Shown here in pieces: positions 34,813 to 43,413 of a stretch of 64,000 nt of DNA (within the stretch, counting starts at the first letter, position 1; every line of letters begins with the position of its first letter). This stretch comes from Sphingomonas carotinifaciens (lineage in GTDB: Bacteria; Pseudomonadota; Alphaproteobacteria; Sphingomonadales; Sphingomonadaceae), in the NCBI RefSeq assembly GCF_009789535.1, contig NZ_WSUT01000005.1, positions 1,673,501 to 1,737,500 on the forward strand. The letters are read 5' to 3'. The notes beneath the pieces are model-generated. The model was not told the origin of the DNA and ran no database searches. It was given only the letters and a program-made list of their open reading frames with translations. The translations under genes and the position numbers were made by a program.

Positions 34813-36123
34813 ATGGCTTCGCCAATCAACGTTAACGCCGCAGCCGCGGCCCCCGGCGCCGGGGATGATACCAATTACCGGTCGGCGCTGACCCTGCTTG
34901 CCAGCCTCTTTTTCATGTGGGGCTTCATCACGGTCATCAACAACACGCTGCTGCCGCATCTGAAAAGCGTGTTCGACCTCAATTACACGCAAACGACGCT
35001 GATCGAGAGCGTGTGGTTCATCGCCTATTTCTTCGCCTCGATCCCCTCGGCCAAGCTGATCGAGCGGATCGGCTACCAGAAATCGCTCGTCACCGGGCTG
35101 CTGATCATGGCGGCGGGTGCGCTCGGCATGACGCTGGCCGCCAGCATCCCGTCCTACGGGGTGACGCTGTTCATGCTGTTCGTCATCGCCAGCGGCATCA
35201 CGCTGCTCCAGGTGGCGGCGAACCCTTACGTCGCGGTGGTCGGCAAGGCGGAGACCGCGTCGTCGCGCCTCAACCTGGTGCAGGCGTTTAACTCGCTGGG
35301 CACGATGCTGGCGCCGCTGTTCGGGGCCTATCTGATCCTGGGCCGGTCCAAGGGCGGCACGGCGCAGGCGGGCGCGGTCCTGACCGAGGCGGAGCGGCTG
35401 GCCGATGCGCAGTCGGTGATCCTGCCCTATGTGCTGGTCGCGGCGGTGCTGGTCGTGCTGGCGATCGTGATCGCCCGCTTTCCGCTGCCGGCGATGGGTT
35501 CGTCCACCAGCCGCGTCGCCAAGGCGGAGCGCAAGCAGCATTCGCTGTGGAAGCACCGCAACCTGGTGTTCGGCATCCCTGCCATCTTCATCTACCTGAT
35601 CGCGGAGATCGGCGTCGCCAACCTGTTCGTGAACTTCGTCAGCTCGCCCACGGTCGCGGGCCTGACGCACGAGCAGGCGGGTCGCTACCTGACCTTCCTG
35701 TGGGGCGGCATGATGATCGGCCGCTTCGCCGGTTCGTTCGTGATGCAGAAGGTGTCGGCGGAGCGCGTGCTCGCGGTCTTCTCGGTGCTCGCCTTCATCG
35801 TGATGATGATCACCGTGTTCGCCAGCGGTCCGGTTGCGATGTGGTCGCTGATCCTGGTCGGCCTGTTCCACTCGATCATGTTCCCGACGATCTTCACGCT
35901 CGGCATCAAGGGGCTGGGCGCGCTGACCGAGGAAGGGTCGGGCCTGCTCATCATGGCGATCGCCGGCGGCGCGCTGGTGGTGGTGCAGGGCTGGCTGGCC
36001 GATACCTATGGCCTGCAGACCTCGTTCCTGCTGACCGCGGTGTGCGAACTCTACATCCTGTTCTACGCGGTGTGGGGGTCCAAGGCGACCAACGCGCTGC
36101 CGGACCAGAAGCCGGTCGGCTGA
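34813..36123 (+). CDS. FucP/GluP family MFS sugar transporter
   Basis: A 436-residue proton symporter of the FHS family. The opening LFFMWGFITVINNTLLPHLKSVFDLNYTQ region and the IPSAKLIERIGYQKSL loop are the family's marks, along with LLQVAANPYVAVVG, LNLVQAFNSLGT and MFPTIFTLGIKGLG. Relatives carry fucose, galactose, glucose or arabinose. Divergence from galM-xylD suggests a hexose or pentose released by the secreted glycosidases, most likely galactose or arabinose. The ATG at 34813 is preceded by GAAGGGTGGG. A terminator follows. Confidence 0.9.
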   Translation: MASPINVNAAAAAPGAGDDTNYRSALTLLASLFFMWGFITVINNTLLPHLKSVFDLNYTQTTLIESVWFIAYFFASIPSAKLIERIGYQKSLVTGLLIMAAGALGMTLAASIPSYGVTLFMLFVIASGITLLQVAANPYVAVVGKAETASSRLNLVQAFNSLGTMLAPLFGAYLILGRSKGGTAQAGAVLTEAERLADAQSVILPYVLVAAVLVVLAIVIARFPLPAMGSSTSRVAKAERKQHSLWKHRNLVFGIPAIFIYLIAEIGVANLFVNFVSSPTVAGLTHEQAGRYLTFLWGGMMIGRFAGSFVMQKVSAERVLAVFSVLAFIVMMITVFASGPVAMWSLILVGLFHSIMFPTIFTLGIKGLGALTEEGSGLLIMAIAGGALVVVQGWLADTYGLQTSFLLTAVCELYILFYAVWGSKATNALPDQKPVG

Positions 36124-36142
36124 ACCGCCTGACAGGGTACAT

Positions 36143-36183
36143 GAAAAAAGGGCCGTCCGGGAAAACTGGGCGGCCCTTTCTTC
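36143..36183. terminator. Bidirectional hairpin terminator
   Basis: GAAAAAAGGGCCG pairs with CGGCCCTTTCTTC across a central loop, with A and T runs on the two flanks. It can therefore serve both the transporter gene and the convergent GntR gene. Confidence 0.82.
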
Positions 36184-36219
36184 ATGCGCGGGAGAGGGGG
36201 AAGGGAAGGGGTTTGCCGC

Positions 36220-36981
36220 TCACTCCTCCATCGCGCTGCGCGTATCCTCCAGCGCCAGGTCGACCAGCACGCGCATCGCCTCGCTCGCCGCCACCGCATC
36301 GCCCGCCGCGATTGCCTCGTACACGCGCACATGGTCCGGCACCGGATTGCGCGGCAACGCGCGCGCCCGCTGCTTGAACTGCGTCGTCCAGTTCACCGCC
36401 GCCCCGATGCTCGCGGACAGTACCACCAGCGCATCATTGCGCGTCGCGCGCAGGATGGTGTCGTGAAAGTCGCGGTCGGCGGCGCGGCCGGCCTCGGTCG
36501 CCAGCGTGTGGCGGCGCATCGCGGCCAGCGCTTCCTTCATCGCCTTCAGCTCCGCCTTGTCACGCCGCTCCGCCGCCAGCCGTGCCGCGGCCGGCTCGAC
36601 GATCGCGCGCAATTCGAACAGTGAGCGGACGAACTGGATGTCGGGCTCGCCCGAAAACGCCCAGGCGAGGACGTCGGGGTCGAGCAGGTTCCAGCGATTG
36701 CGCGGCAGCACGCGGGTGCCCGTCTTAGGCCGGCTTTCCACCAGTCCCTTGGCGCTAAGTACCTGTACCGCCTCGCGATAGGCACTGCGCGATACGTCCA
36801 GCGCTTCCGAAAAGGCGACCTCGCCCGACAGCGTGTCGCCGGGCACATATTCCCCGGACAAGATCGCCACGCCCAGCTTGTGCGCGATGGCGCCGTGCAG
36901 GCGACGTCCCGTCCCGCGCGGCACTCGTCTGGTCGCGTCCGGCACCCCGCTGTCCGCCGCACTGCGTTCCGCGTCACCCAT
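36220..36981 (-). CDS. GntR family regulator, FadR subfamily (FCD ligand domain)
   Basis: A 253-residue regulator. The winged helix-turn-helix (about residues 28-95) shows [55 protein letters not shown], the classic GntR sequence. The FCD effector domain follows with metal/ligand residues in [24 protein letters not shown], and [13 protein letters not shown]. FadR-type GntR proteins commonly sense sugar acids or keto acids. It is divergent from the KGSA dehydrogenase operon and probably represses it, and perhaps the rest of the pentose genes, until a pathway acid accumulates. Confidence 0.92.
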   Translation of the reverse strand: MGDAERSAADSGVPDATRRVPRGTGRRLHGAIAHKLGVAILSGEYVPGDTLSGEVAFSEALDVSRSAYREAVQVLSAKGLVESRPKTGTRVLPRNRWNLLDPDVLAWAFSGEPDIQFVRSLFELRAIVEPAAARLAAERRDKAELKAMKEALAAMRRHTLATEAGRAADRDFHDTILRATRNDALVVLSASIGAAVNWTTQFKQRARALPRNPVPDHVRVYEAIAAGDAVAASEAMRVLVDLALEDTRSAMEE

Positions 36982-37037
36982 GCTGTTTATCCTCCCGTCG
37001 TGGCTTTGCCTATCAATTGCAGGCTAAGGGGGGAACG

Positions 37038-37070
37038 ATAAAGATTGCCAGACCGCTGTCGATCTTTTAT
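37038..37070. promoter_or_regulatory. Inverted repeat in the GntR/KGSA dehydrogenase divergent region
   Basis: ATAAAGAT (37038-37045) and ATCTTTTAT (37062-37070) are complementary with about 16 bases between. This AT-rich palindrome, 25 bases before the dehydrogenase start, is a candidate GntR operator. Confidence 0.45.
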
Positions 37071-37094
37071 GTCAGAGTAATCAAGGAGCAGGAC

Positions 37095-38654
37095 ATGACA
37101 GACACCGCCGCCGCCACGCTCGATCGTTCCGAGGCGACCGCTTTCCGCTCGATCGACTCCGCCACCGGACAGCCGGTGGGCGAGCCTTTCGCCGTTCATG
37201 GCCCCGCCGATGTCGATGCCGCCTGCGCCGCGGCCGAGGCTGCGTTCGACACCTATCGCGCGATCGACCGCGAGGCGCGCGCCGCTTTCCTGGAGAAGAT
37301 CGGCGAGGAGATCATGGCGATCGGCGAGCCGCTGATCGAGGCGGCGATGCGCGAAAGCGGCCTGCCGCGCGCGCGTCTGGAGGGTGAGCGCGGCCGCACC
37401 GTCGGCCAGTTGAAGCTGTTCGCCGGCGTCGTCCGTCGCGGCGCCTATCTCGGCCTGCGGATCGACCCTGCCATGCCCGATCGCCAGCCGCTGCCGCGCC
37501 CCGACCTGCGCCTGCGCATGATCCCGCTCGGACCCGTAGCGGTGTTCGGCGCGTCCAACTTCCCGCTCGCCTTCTCGACCGCGGGCGGCGACACCGCCTC
37601 CGCGCTCGCCGCCGGTTGCCCGGTGGTGGTGAAGGGCCACCCCGCCCATCCGCAGACCGGTGAGCTGGTCGCCGGCGCGATCCGCCGTGCGGTTGCCGCC
37701 AGTGGCCTGCCCGAGGGCGTGTTCGGCCACCTGACCGGCCCGAGCAACGAACTGGGCGCGGCCCTGGTCCGCGATCCCCGCATCCAGGCCGTCGGCTTCA
37801 CCGGATCGCGCGGCGGTGGCCTCGCGCTGGTGCAGATCGCACAAGGCCGCAAGGTGCCGATCCCGGTCTATGCCGAGATGTCGAGCATCAACCCGGTCGT
37901 GCTGATGCCCGAGGCGCTGAAGGCGCGCGGTGCGGCGCTCGGCACGGCGTTCGTCGCCTCGCTGACCATGGGCGCCGGCCAGTTCTGCACCAATCCCGGC
38001 CTGTTGCTGGCGATCGAGGGCGAGGGGCTGGACGCGTTCGTGAACGCCGCGCGGGAGGCTTTGCCGGGTGCCGCGGCGCAGACCATGCTGACCAAGGGCA
38101 TCCACCAGGCCTATGACCAGGGCGTCGAGGCACTGGCCGGACACAACCATGTCGAGACGATCGCCCGCGGCCAGGTCGGCGAGGGCGTGGCGCAGGGCCA
38201 GGCGGCATTCTTCGCCACCACCGCCGCCGAGTTCCTGGCCGACGACACGCTGGGCCACGAAGTGTTCGGCGCATCCTCGCTGCTCGTCCGCTGCCAGAGT
38301 GCAGAGGAACTGGCGCAGGTGCTGAGCGCCGCCGAGGGCCAGTTGACCGCGACGATCCAGATGGACGAGGGCGACACCGATCTGGCCGCGCGCCTGATCC
38401 CGATCCTGGAGCGCAAGGCGGGTCGTATCCTCGCCAATGGCTGGCCGACCGGCGTCGAGGTCGCGCATGCGATGGTGCATGGCGGCCCGTTCCCGGCAAC
38501 GTCGGACGGCCGCACGACCTCGGTCGGCAGCATGGCGATCGATCGCTTCCTGCGCCCGGTGTCGTACCAGAATCTGAGCGCGGCGCTGTTGCCCGCCGAA
38601 CTGCGCGACGATGCGCAAGGGACGCCGCGTCTGATCGACGGCCAGCCGGCGTAA
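37095..38654 (+). CDS. Alpha-ketoglutarate semialdehyde dehydrogenase
   Basis: NAD(P)+-dependent aldehyde dehydrogenase of 519 residues. It oxidises 2,5-dioxopentanoate to alpha-ketoglutarate, the last step of both the xylose and arabinose non-phosphorylative pathways. It shows the long-form KGSADH pattern: [36 protein letters not shown], a Rossmann GFTGSRGGG, the general-base Glu in [10 protein letters not shown], and the catalytic Cys in [10 protein letters not shown]. It corresponds in function to Caulobacter XylA. The ATG follows a strong AAGGAGCAGG. It heads an operon with the AraD1-type protein, Gfo/Idh dehydrogenase and arabinosidases. Confidence 0.93.
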   Translation: MTDTAAATLDRSEATAFRSIDSATGQPVGEPFAVHGPADVDAACAAAEAAFDTYRAIDREARAAFLEKIGEEIMAIGEPLIEAAMRESGLPRARLEGERGRTVGQLKLFAGVVRRGAYLGLRIDPAMPDRQPLPRPDLRLRMIPLGPVAVFGASNFPLAFSTAGGDTASALAAGCPVVVKGHPAHPQTGELVAGAIRRAVAASGLPEGVFGHLTGPSNELGAALVRDPRIQAVGFTGSRGGGLALVQIAQGRKVPIPVYAEMSSINPVVLMPEALKARGAALGTAFVASLTMGAGQFCTNPGLLLAIEGEGLDAFVNAAREALPGAAAQTMLTKGIHQAYDQGVEALAGHNHVETIARGQVGEGVAQGQAAFFATTAAEFLADDTLGHEVFGASSLLVRCQSAEELAQVLSAAEGQLTATIQMDEGDTDLAARLIPILERKAGRILANGWPTGVEVAHAMVHGGPFPATSDGRTTSVGSMAIDRFLRPVSYQNLSAALLPAELRDDAQGTPRLIDGQPA

Positions 38655-38663
38655 CGCTTCAAA

Positions 38664-38696
38664 GGTGGATCGCCTCCCATGCGGGGGCGATCCGCC
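38664..38696 (+). terminator. Intergenic hairpin after the KGSA dehydrogenase
   Basis: GGTGGATCGCC and GGCGATCCGCC pair over 11 bp with a loop of about 11 bases. There is no T-run, so it may stabilise mRNA or attenuate expression of the downstream genes rather than end transcription. Confidence 0.5.
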
Positions 38697-38760
38697 GATG
38701 CATTCATGACCATTCATCGCGACCGCAACGGCGGCGCGCGATTCCAGTGAGGGGAAGACC

Positions 38761-39762
38761 ATGGCCATCCGCCTGTTGCAGCACCGTGCGCCCGACGGCG
38801 CCCGCTCGGTAATCGTCGCAGAAGGCGACCGCGCCACCATCGTGCCCGGTGTCGAAAGCGTCCATGCGCTCGCCACCCGCGCGATCGAAGCCGGGCAGAG
38901 CCTGGCGGACGCGGTGCGCGCCTGCGGCGCCGGGGATAGCGTCGACCTCGCCGCCGAACTGGCGGCCGGCCATATCCTGTCGCCGATCGATCATGCCGAT
39001 CCGGCGCATCTGGTGATGGCAGGCACCGGCCTGACCCATCTCGGCTCGGCGGAAGGCCGCGACAAGATGCACCGCGAGGCGGCGGCGGTCGAGAAGCAGA
39101 CCGATTCGATGCGCATGTTCCTGGAAGGCGTCGAGGGCGGCAAGCCCGCCGAGGGCCAGGTCGGCCAGCAGCCCGAATGGTTCTACAAGGGCGACGGCTC
39201 GCAACTGGTCGCGCCCGGCGATGCGCTCACCATGCCCGCCTTTACGCAGGATGGCGGCGAGGAGCCCGAGCTGGCCGGCATCTACCTGATCGGCCCGGAC
39301 GGCACGCCCTTCCGCCTGGGACTGTGCCTCGCCAACGAGTTTTCCGACCATGTGACCGAGCGGCACAATTATCTGTGGCTCGCCCATTCCAAGCTGCGTC
39401 AGGCCTCGCTCGGCCCGGAACTGTACGTCGGGGACATCCCCGACCATGTCGAGGGCGCCAGCCGCATCGTGCGGGACGGCAAGACGCTGTGGGAGAAGCC
39501 GTTCCTGTCGGGTGAGGCGAACATGTCGCACACGCTGGCGAACCTTGAGCATCACCATTTCAAATATGCCTTGTTCCGCCGGCCGGGCGACATCCATGTC
39601 CACTTCTTTGGTACCGCGACCCTGTCCTTCACCGACGGCGTGCGCACGCAGGAAGGCGACGTGTTCGAGATCGAGGCGGCGCCCTTCACGCTGCCGCTGC
39701 GCAACCCGCTGGCGCGTGCCGAGGGGGCCGCGGACGCGGTGACCACGGTCAAGGCGCTCTGA
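38761..39762 (+). CDS. AraD1 (GguC) family protein, FAH-fold sugar-acid dehydratase
   Basis: A 333-residue protein of the AraD1 family, formerly called GguC. It has an FAH-like fold with GTGLTHLGSAEGRDKMH, LGLCLANEFSDHVTERHNYLWLAHSKLR and LYVGDIPDHVEGASRI. Genes of this family accompany L-arabinose catabolism and are thought to dehydrate 2-keto-3-deoxy-L-arabinonate to alpha-ketoglutarate semialdehyde, feeding the preceding dehydrogenase. It is distinct in sequence from XylX, so the locus seems to have separate C5 dehydratases for the two stereochemistries. The start codon follows GAGGGGAAG. Confidence 0.82.
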   Translation: MAIRLLQHRAPDGARSVIVAEGDRATIVPGVESVHALATRAIEAGQSLADAVRACGAGDSVDLAAELAAGHILSPIDHADPAHLVMAGTGLTHLGSAEGRDKMHREAAAVEKQTDSMRMFLEGVEGGKPAEGQVGQQPEWFYKGDGSQLVAPGDALTMPAFTQDGGEEPELAGIYLIGPDGTPFRLGLCLANEFSDHVTERHNYLWLAHSKLRQASLGPELYVGDIPDHVEGASRIVRDGKTLWEKPFLSGEANMSHTLANLEHHHFKYALFRRPGDIHVHFFGTATLSFTDGVRTQEGDVFEIEAAPFTLPLRNPLARAEGAADAVTTVKAL

Positions 39763-39767
39763 ACGGC

Positions 39768-40694
39768 ATGGGCGCCATCCGCATCGCCATTGTCGGTCTC
39801 GGCAAGATCGCCCGCGACCAGCATCTGCCCTCGATAGCCGGCAACGACGCCTTCACGCTCGCGGCCACCGTTTCGCCGCGCGGCGAGGGGCTGGCGGAGG
39901 TGCCGAACTTCCGCAGCCTGGACGCGCTGCTGGCGGACGGGCCTGCGATCGATGCGGTGGCGCTCTGCACCCCGCCACAGGTCCGCTACGACCTCGCGGC
40001 GCAGGCGCTGGGCCGCGGTCTGCACGTCTTTCTGGAAAAGCCGCCCGGCGCCACGCTGGCCGAGGTCGTGGCACTGGAAGGCGAGGCGGCCTCGGCCGGT
40101 GTCTCGCTCTTCGCAAGCTGGCATTCGCGCTATGCCGCCGGCGTCGCGCCGGCCAGGGCGTGGCTGGCGGACAAGATGATCCGCTCCGCCCGGATCACCT
40201 GGCGCGAGGATGTGCGCGTCTGGCATCCGGGTCAGGCCTGGATCTGGGAGCCGGGTGGCCTGGGCGTGTTCGATCCCGGCATCAACGCGCTGTCGATCGC
40301 CACGCACATATTGCCGCGCCCCTTCTTCCTGACCGAAGGGACGCTGTCGCTGCCCGCCAACCGTGCCGCGCCGATCGCCGCCGACCTGTCGTTCCGCGAC
40401 AGCGCCGGCACCCCGATCACGATGGATCTGGACTGGCGCCAGACGGGGCCGCAGACCTGGGACATCGTGGTCGAAACCGATGCGGGCACCTGCACCTTGT
40501 CGAAGGGCGGGGCGGTGCTGACCCTGCCGGACGGCGTCGAGGCGCGCGAGGACCGCGAATATGCGGGCCTCTACGCCCGTTTCGCCGAACTGGTGCAGAC
40601 GGGGCAGAGCGATGTTGACGTGGCACCGATGCGCCTCGTCGCCGATGCGTTCCTGCGCGGCCACCGGATGGTGGTCGACGCATTCGAGGATTGA
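39768..40694 (+). CDS. Gfo/Idh/MocA sugar 1-dehydrogenase (L-arabinose/D-galactose type)
   Basis: A 308-residue NAD(P)+ oxidoreductase resembling the Azospirillum L-arabinose 1-dehydrogenase. Matching segments are the opening IAIVGLGKIARDQHLPSI, ALCTPPQVRYDLA, HVFLEKPPGATLAEV with the catalytic Lys of the EKP motif, FASWHSRYA, WREDVRVWHPGQAWIWEPGGLGVFDPGINAL and the SDVDVAPMRLVADAF tail. That enzyme also oxidises D-galactose. It is five bases after the AraD1-type gene. No dedicated arabinonolactonase or arabinonate dehydratase is present here, so XylC and XylD may be shared. Confidence 0.88.
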   Translation: MGAIRIAIVGLGKIARDQHLPSIAGNDAFTLAATVSPRGEGLAEVPNFRSLDALLADGPAIDAVALCTPPQVRYDLAAQALGRGLHVFLEKPPGATLAEVVALEGEAASAGVSLFASWHSRYAAGVAPARAWLADKMIRSARITWREDVRVWHPGQAWIWEPGGLGVFDPGINALSIATHILPRPFFLTEGTLSLPANRAAPIAADLSFRDSAGTPITMDLDWRQTGPQTWDIVVETDAGTCTLSKGGAVLTLPDGVEAREDREYAGLYARFAELVQTGQSDVDVAPMRLVADAFLRGHRMVVDAFED

Positions 40695-40747
40695 ACGGGC
40701 GAACCGGCGGGCCGAACCGGCCGGTCGCCATGACAAGGGAGAGGGAC

Positions 40748-42310
40748 ATGATGAAACCGTGGAAGAGCCTGACGGCCGCACTGCTGCTGGGCAGCGCGGC
40801 GCTGGTGCAGGCGCAAACCGCTGCGCCCGCACGTGATACCGCTACCGCAACGGTCCGGGCAGACCAGCCCGGCGCCACCTATGACAAGCGCATCTTCACC
40901 CAGTTCGCCGAGCATCTGGGCAATGGCATCTATGGCGGCCTGTGGGTCGGCAACGACAAGCGCATTCCCAACACGCGCGGCTTTCGCAACGACGTGGTCG
41001 GTGCGCTGAAGGATTTGGGCGTGCCGGTGATCCGCTGGCCCGGCGGCTGTTTCGCCGACGAATATCACTGGCGCGAAGGCATCGGCCCCAAGAACAAGCG
41101 CCCGGTGAAGATCAACACGCACTGGGGCGGCGTGACCGAGCCGAACACCGTCGGCACGCACGAGTTCATGGACGTGACCGAGCAGGTCGGCGCCGAGGTG
41201 TATATCTCGGGCAATGTCGGCAACGGCACGCCGCAGGAAATGGCGGAGTGGGTCGAATACATGACCTCGCCCGCCGGCACGCTGGCCGACGAGCGTGCTA
41301 AGAATGGTCGCAAGACGCCGTGGAAGCTGCCCTATTTCGGCATCGGCAACGAGCTGTGGGGCTGTGGCGGCAACATGAAGGCAGAATATGCCGCCGACGT
41401 CACGCGCCGCTACGCCACCTTCATCAAGGCGCCGGCGGGCACCCGCATCCAGAAGATCGCATCCGGCGCGAATGTCGACGATTATCACTGGACCGAGGTG
41501 ATGATGCGCGAGGCGGGCGACAAGGTCGATGCCCTGTCGCTGCATTACTACACCACGCCCGGTGGCTGGCCGCCCAAGGCGTCGGCGATCGATTTCGACG
41601 AGACCGCATGGGCCGAGACGCTGGCGGGCGCGTGGAAGATCGACGAGCTGATCAGCAAGCACAGCGCGATCATGGACAAATATGATCCGCAGAAGCGCGT
41701 CTATCTGGCGGTGGACGAATGGGGCACGTGGTACGGGCAGGACCCGGGCACGCATCCGGGCTTCCTGCGCCAGCAGAACTCGCTTCGCGACGCACTGGTC
41801 GCCGCCATCCATCTCAACGTCTTTGCCAAGCATGCCGACCGCGTGAAGATGAGCGCGATCGCGCAGATGGTGAACGTCCTTCAGGCGATGATCCTGACCG
41901 ACGGGCCGAAGATGGTGCTGACCCCCACCTATCACGTGTTCAAGATGTACAAGCCGTACATCGATGCCACGGTGCTGCCGATCGAGTTGAAGTCGCCCTG
42001 GTACAATAACGAGCAGTGGACGATGCCCGCGGTCAGCGCGTCGGCGGTTCGCGACAAGGCCGGGGTGGTGCATGTCGGCCTCGCCAATGCCGATCCGAAC
42101 AAGGCGATCACGGTGACCACGACGCTGGCCGGCCTGAACGCATCGGGCGTCAGCGGTCAGGTGCTGACCGCGCCGACGATCAACGCGCTCAACACCTTTG
42201 ACCAGCCGAACAATCTGGTACCCGCGGCCTTCAACGGCGCGCAGCTGAGCGGCAACACGCTGACCGTGACCCTGCCGGCCAAGTCGGTCGTCATGCTCGA
42301 CCTGCGTTAA
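40748..42310 (+). CDS. GH51 alpha-L-arabinofuranosidase
   Basis: A secreted enzyme of 520 residues that releases L-arabinofuranose from arabinan, arabinoxylan or arabinogalactan. The signal peptide runs to about residue 22 (SAALVQA). GH51 landmarks are QFAEHLGNGIYGGLWVG, VIRWPGGCFADEYHWREGIGP, the acid/base Glu in GIGNELWGCGG, HYYTTPGG, and the nucleophile Glu in VDEWGTWY. The C-terminal beta-sandwich follows. The start at 40748 has AAGGGAGAGGG ahead; an upstream in-frame ATG overlaps the previous gene and lacks a signal peptide. Confidence 0.93.
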   Translation: MMKPWKSLTAALLLGSAALVQAQTAAPARDTATATVRADQPGATYDKRIFTQFAEHLGNGIYGGLWVGNDKRIPNTRGFRNDVVGALKDLGVPVIRWPGGCFADEYHWREGIGPKNKRPVKINTHWGGVTEPNTVGTHEFMDVTEQVGAEVYISGNVGNGTPQEMAEWVEYMTSPAGTLADERAKNGRKTPWKLPYFGIGNELWGCGGNMKAEYAADVTRRYATFIKAPAGTRIQKIASGANVDDYHWTEVMMREAGDKVDALSLHYYTTPGGWPPKASAIDFDETAWAETLAGAWKIDELISKHSAIMDKYDPQKRVYLAVDEWGTWYGQDPGTHPGFLRQQNSLRDALVAAIHLNVFAKHADRVKMSAIAQMVNVLQAMILTDGPKMVLTPTYHVFKMYKPYIDATVLPIELKSPWYNNEQWTMPAVSASAVRDKAGVVHVGLANADPNKAITVTTTLAGLNASGVSGQVLTAPTINALNTFDQPNNLVPAAFNGAQLSGNTLTVTLPAKSVVMLDLR

Positions 42311-42319
42311 GCGGGCGAT

Positions 42320-42346
42320 GCCCCTCCCCGAAGCGCGGGGAGGGGC
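42320..42346 (+). terminator. Intergenic hairpin between GH51 and GH43
   Basis: GCCCCTCCCC and GGGGAGGGGC form a 10-bp stem with a seven-base loop. ATTTATG follows, so it is a weak terminator at best. The next gene's ribosome-binding site begins a few bases later, so partial read-through is likely. Confidence 0.6.
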
Positions 42347-42366
42347 CATTTATGAGAGGACAGGCC

Positions 42367-43392
42367 ATGCGCCGGTTGAAAATGGGGCTGAAACTGGCGG
42401 CGGCGGCGCTGATGCTGGGGGCCGCCGCACCGCAGGCGATCCCGCTGAACGACCGGATCACCGGTGATATCGCGCCCGTCCACGATCCCGTCATCATCCG
42501 CGAGGGCGGGGTGGTGCACGTCTTCTCGACCGGGTTGGGCGAGGGGCCGGACGGCATCATCGCCCACCGTGTCTCGCGCGACATGATCCACTGGGAACGC
42601 GCACCCGCACCGCTTGCCGCGCTGCCCGCCTGGGCAAAGACCGCGATCCCCGGATCGGGCAATGCCTGGGCGCCCGACATCTCGTTCGTCGACGGGCGCT
42701 ACCGGCTTTACTATGCCGTCTCCACCTTCGGATCGAACCGCTCGGCGATCGGCCTGCTGACCACGCCGACGCTCGATCCGGCCAAGCCCGGCTATGGCTG
42801 GCGGGACGAGGGGCTGGTGGTGATGTCGACCCCAGCCGACGATTTCAACGCGATCGACGCCGCCTTTATCCGCGACAGACAGGGTCGCGACTGGCTGTCG
42901 CTCGGCAGCTTCTGGAGCGGGCTGAAGCTGTTCGCGCTCGACCGGAAGACGGGCAAGCCCGCCGACCCCAAGGCAAAGCCGATCGCGATCGCCAGCCGCC
43001 CCGCGCCCGCCGGTGCGCCGGCCCCCGTGGAGGCGCCCTATATCTTCGAACATGGCGGCTGGTACTGGCTGCTCGCCAGCTATGATTATTGCTGCAAGGG
43101 CAATGCCAGCACCTATTACACCGTCGTCGCGCGGTCGAAGGCGATCACCGGCCCCTATCTGGGCAAGGATGGCAGCGCCATGCTGAAGGGCGGCGGTACC
43201 ATCCTGCTGCGCGCCGATCTGCAGGAAAAGGGGCGCTTTCGCGGCCCCGGCCATCCCGGCCATTTCCGCGATACCGACGGCACCGATTATGTCGTCTATC
43301 ATGCCTATGACCGCGAGGCGAAGGGTGCGCCGACGCTGCGGATCGCGCCGCTGCGCTGGGGTGCCGATGGCTGGCCGACCGCGCTGAACTGA
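42367..43392 (+). CDS. GH43 family endo-arabinanase-like enzyme
   Basis: A secreted five-bladed beta-propeller of 341 residues with a signal peptide in the first 26 residues. GH43 features include VHDPVIIREGGVVHVFSTG with the general-base Asp, NAWAPDISFVDGRYRLYY with the second Asp, and VEAPYIFEHGGWYWLLAS with the acid Glu. The order and the YDYCCKGNASTYY motif resemble endo-1,5-alpha-L-arabinanases. The start at 42367 is preceded by AGAGGA at proper spacing; an ATG at 42352 is less likely. It would cut the arabinan backbone so that GH51 and the next GH43 can trim it. Confidence 0.87.
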   Translation: MRRLKMGLKLAAAALMLGAAAPQAIPLNDRITGDIAPVHDPVIIREGGVVHVFSTGLGEGPDGIIAHRVSRDMIHWERAPAPLAALPAWAKTAIPGSGNAWAPDISFVDGRYRLYYAVSTFGSNRSAIGLLTTPTLDPAKPGYGWRDEGLVVMSTPADDFNAIDAAFIRDRQGRDWLSLGSFWSGLKLFALDRKTGKPADPKAKPIAIASRPAPAGAPAPVEAPYIFEHGGWYWLLASYDYCCKGNASTYYTVVARSKAITGPYLGKDGSAMLKGGGTILLRADLQEKGRFRGPGHPGHFRDTDGTDYVVYHAYDREAKGAPTLRIAPLRWGADGWPTALN

Positions 43393-43413
43393 ACGATATC
43401 GATGGAGAGCGAC

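Noticed and set aside
36987-38876. 629-codon open frame on the minus strand
   Set aside because: Antisense to the KGSA dehydrogenase, which has full catalytic motifs and a strong ribosome-binding site; the antisense product resembles no protein.
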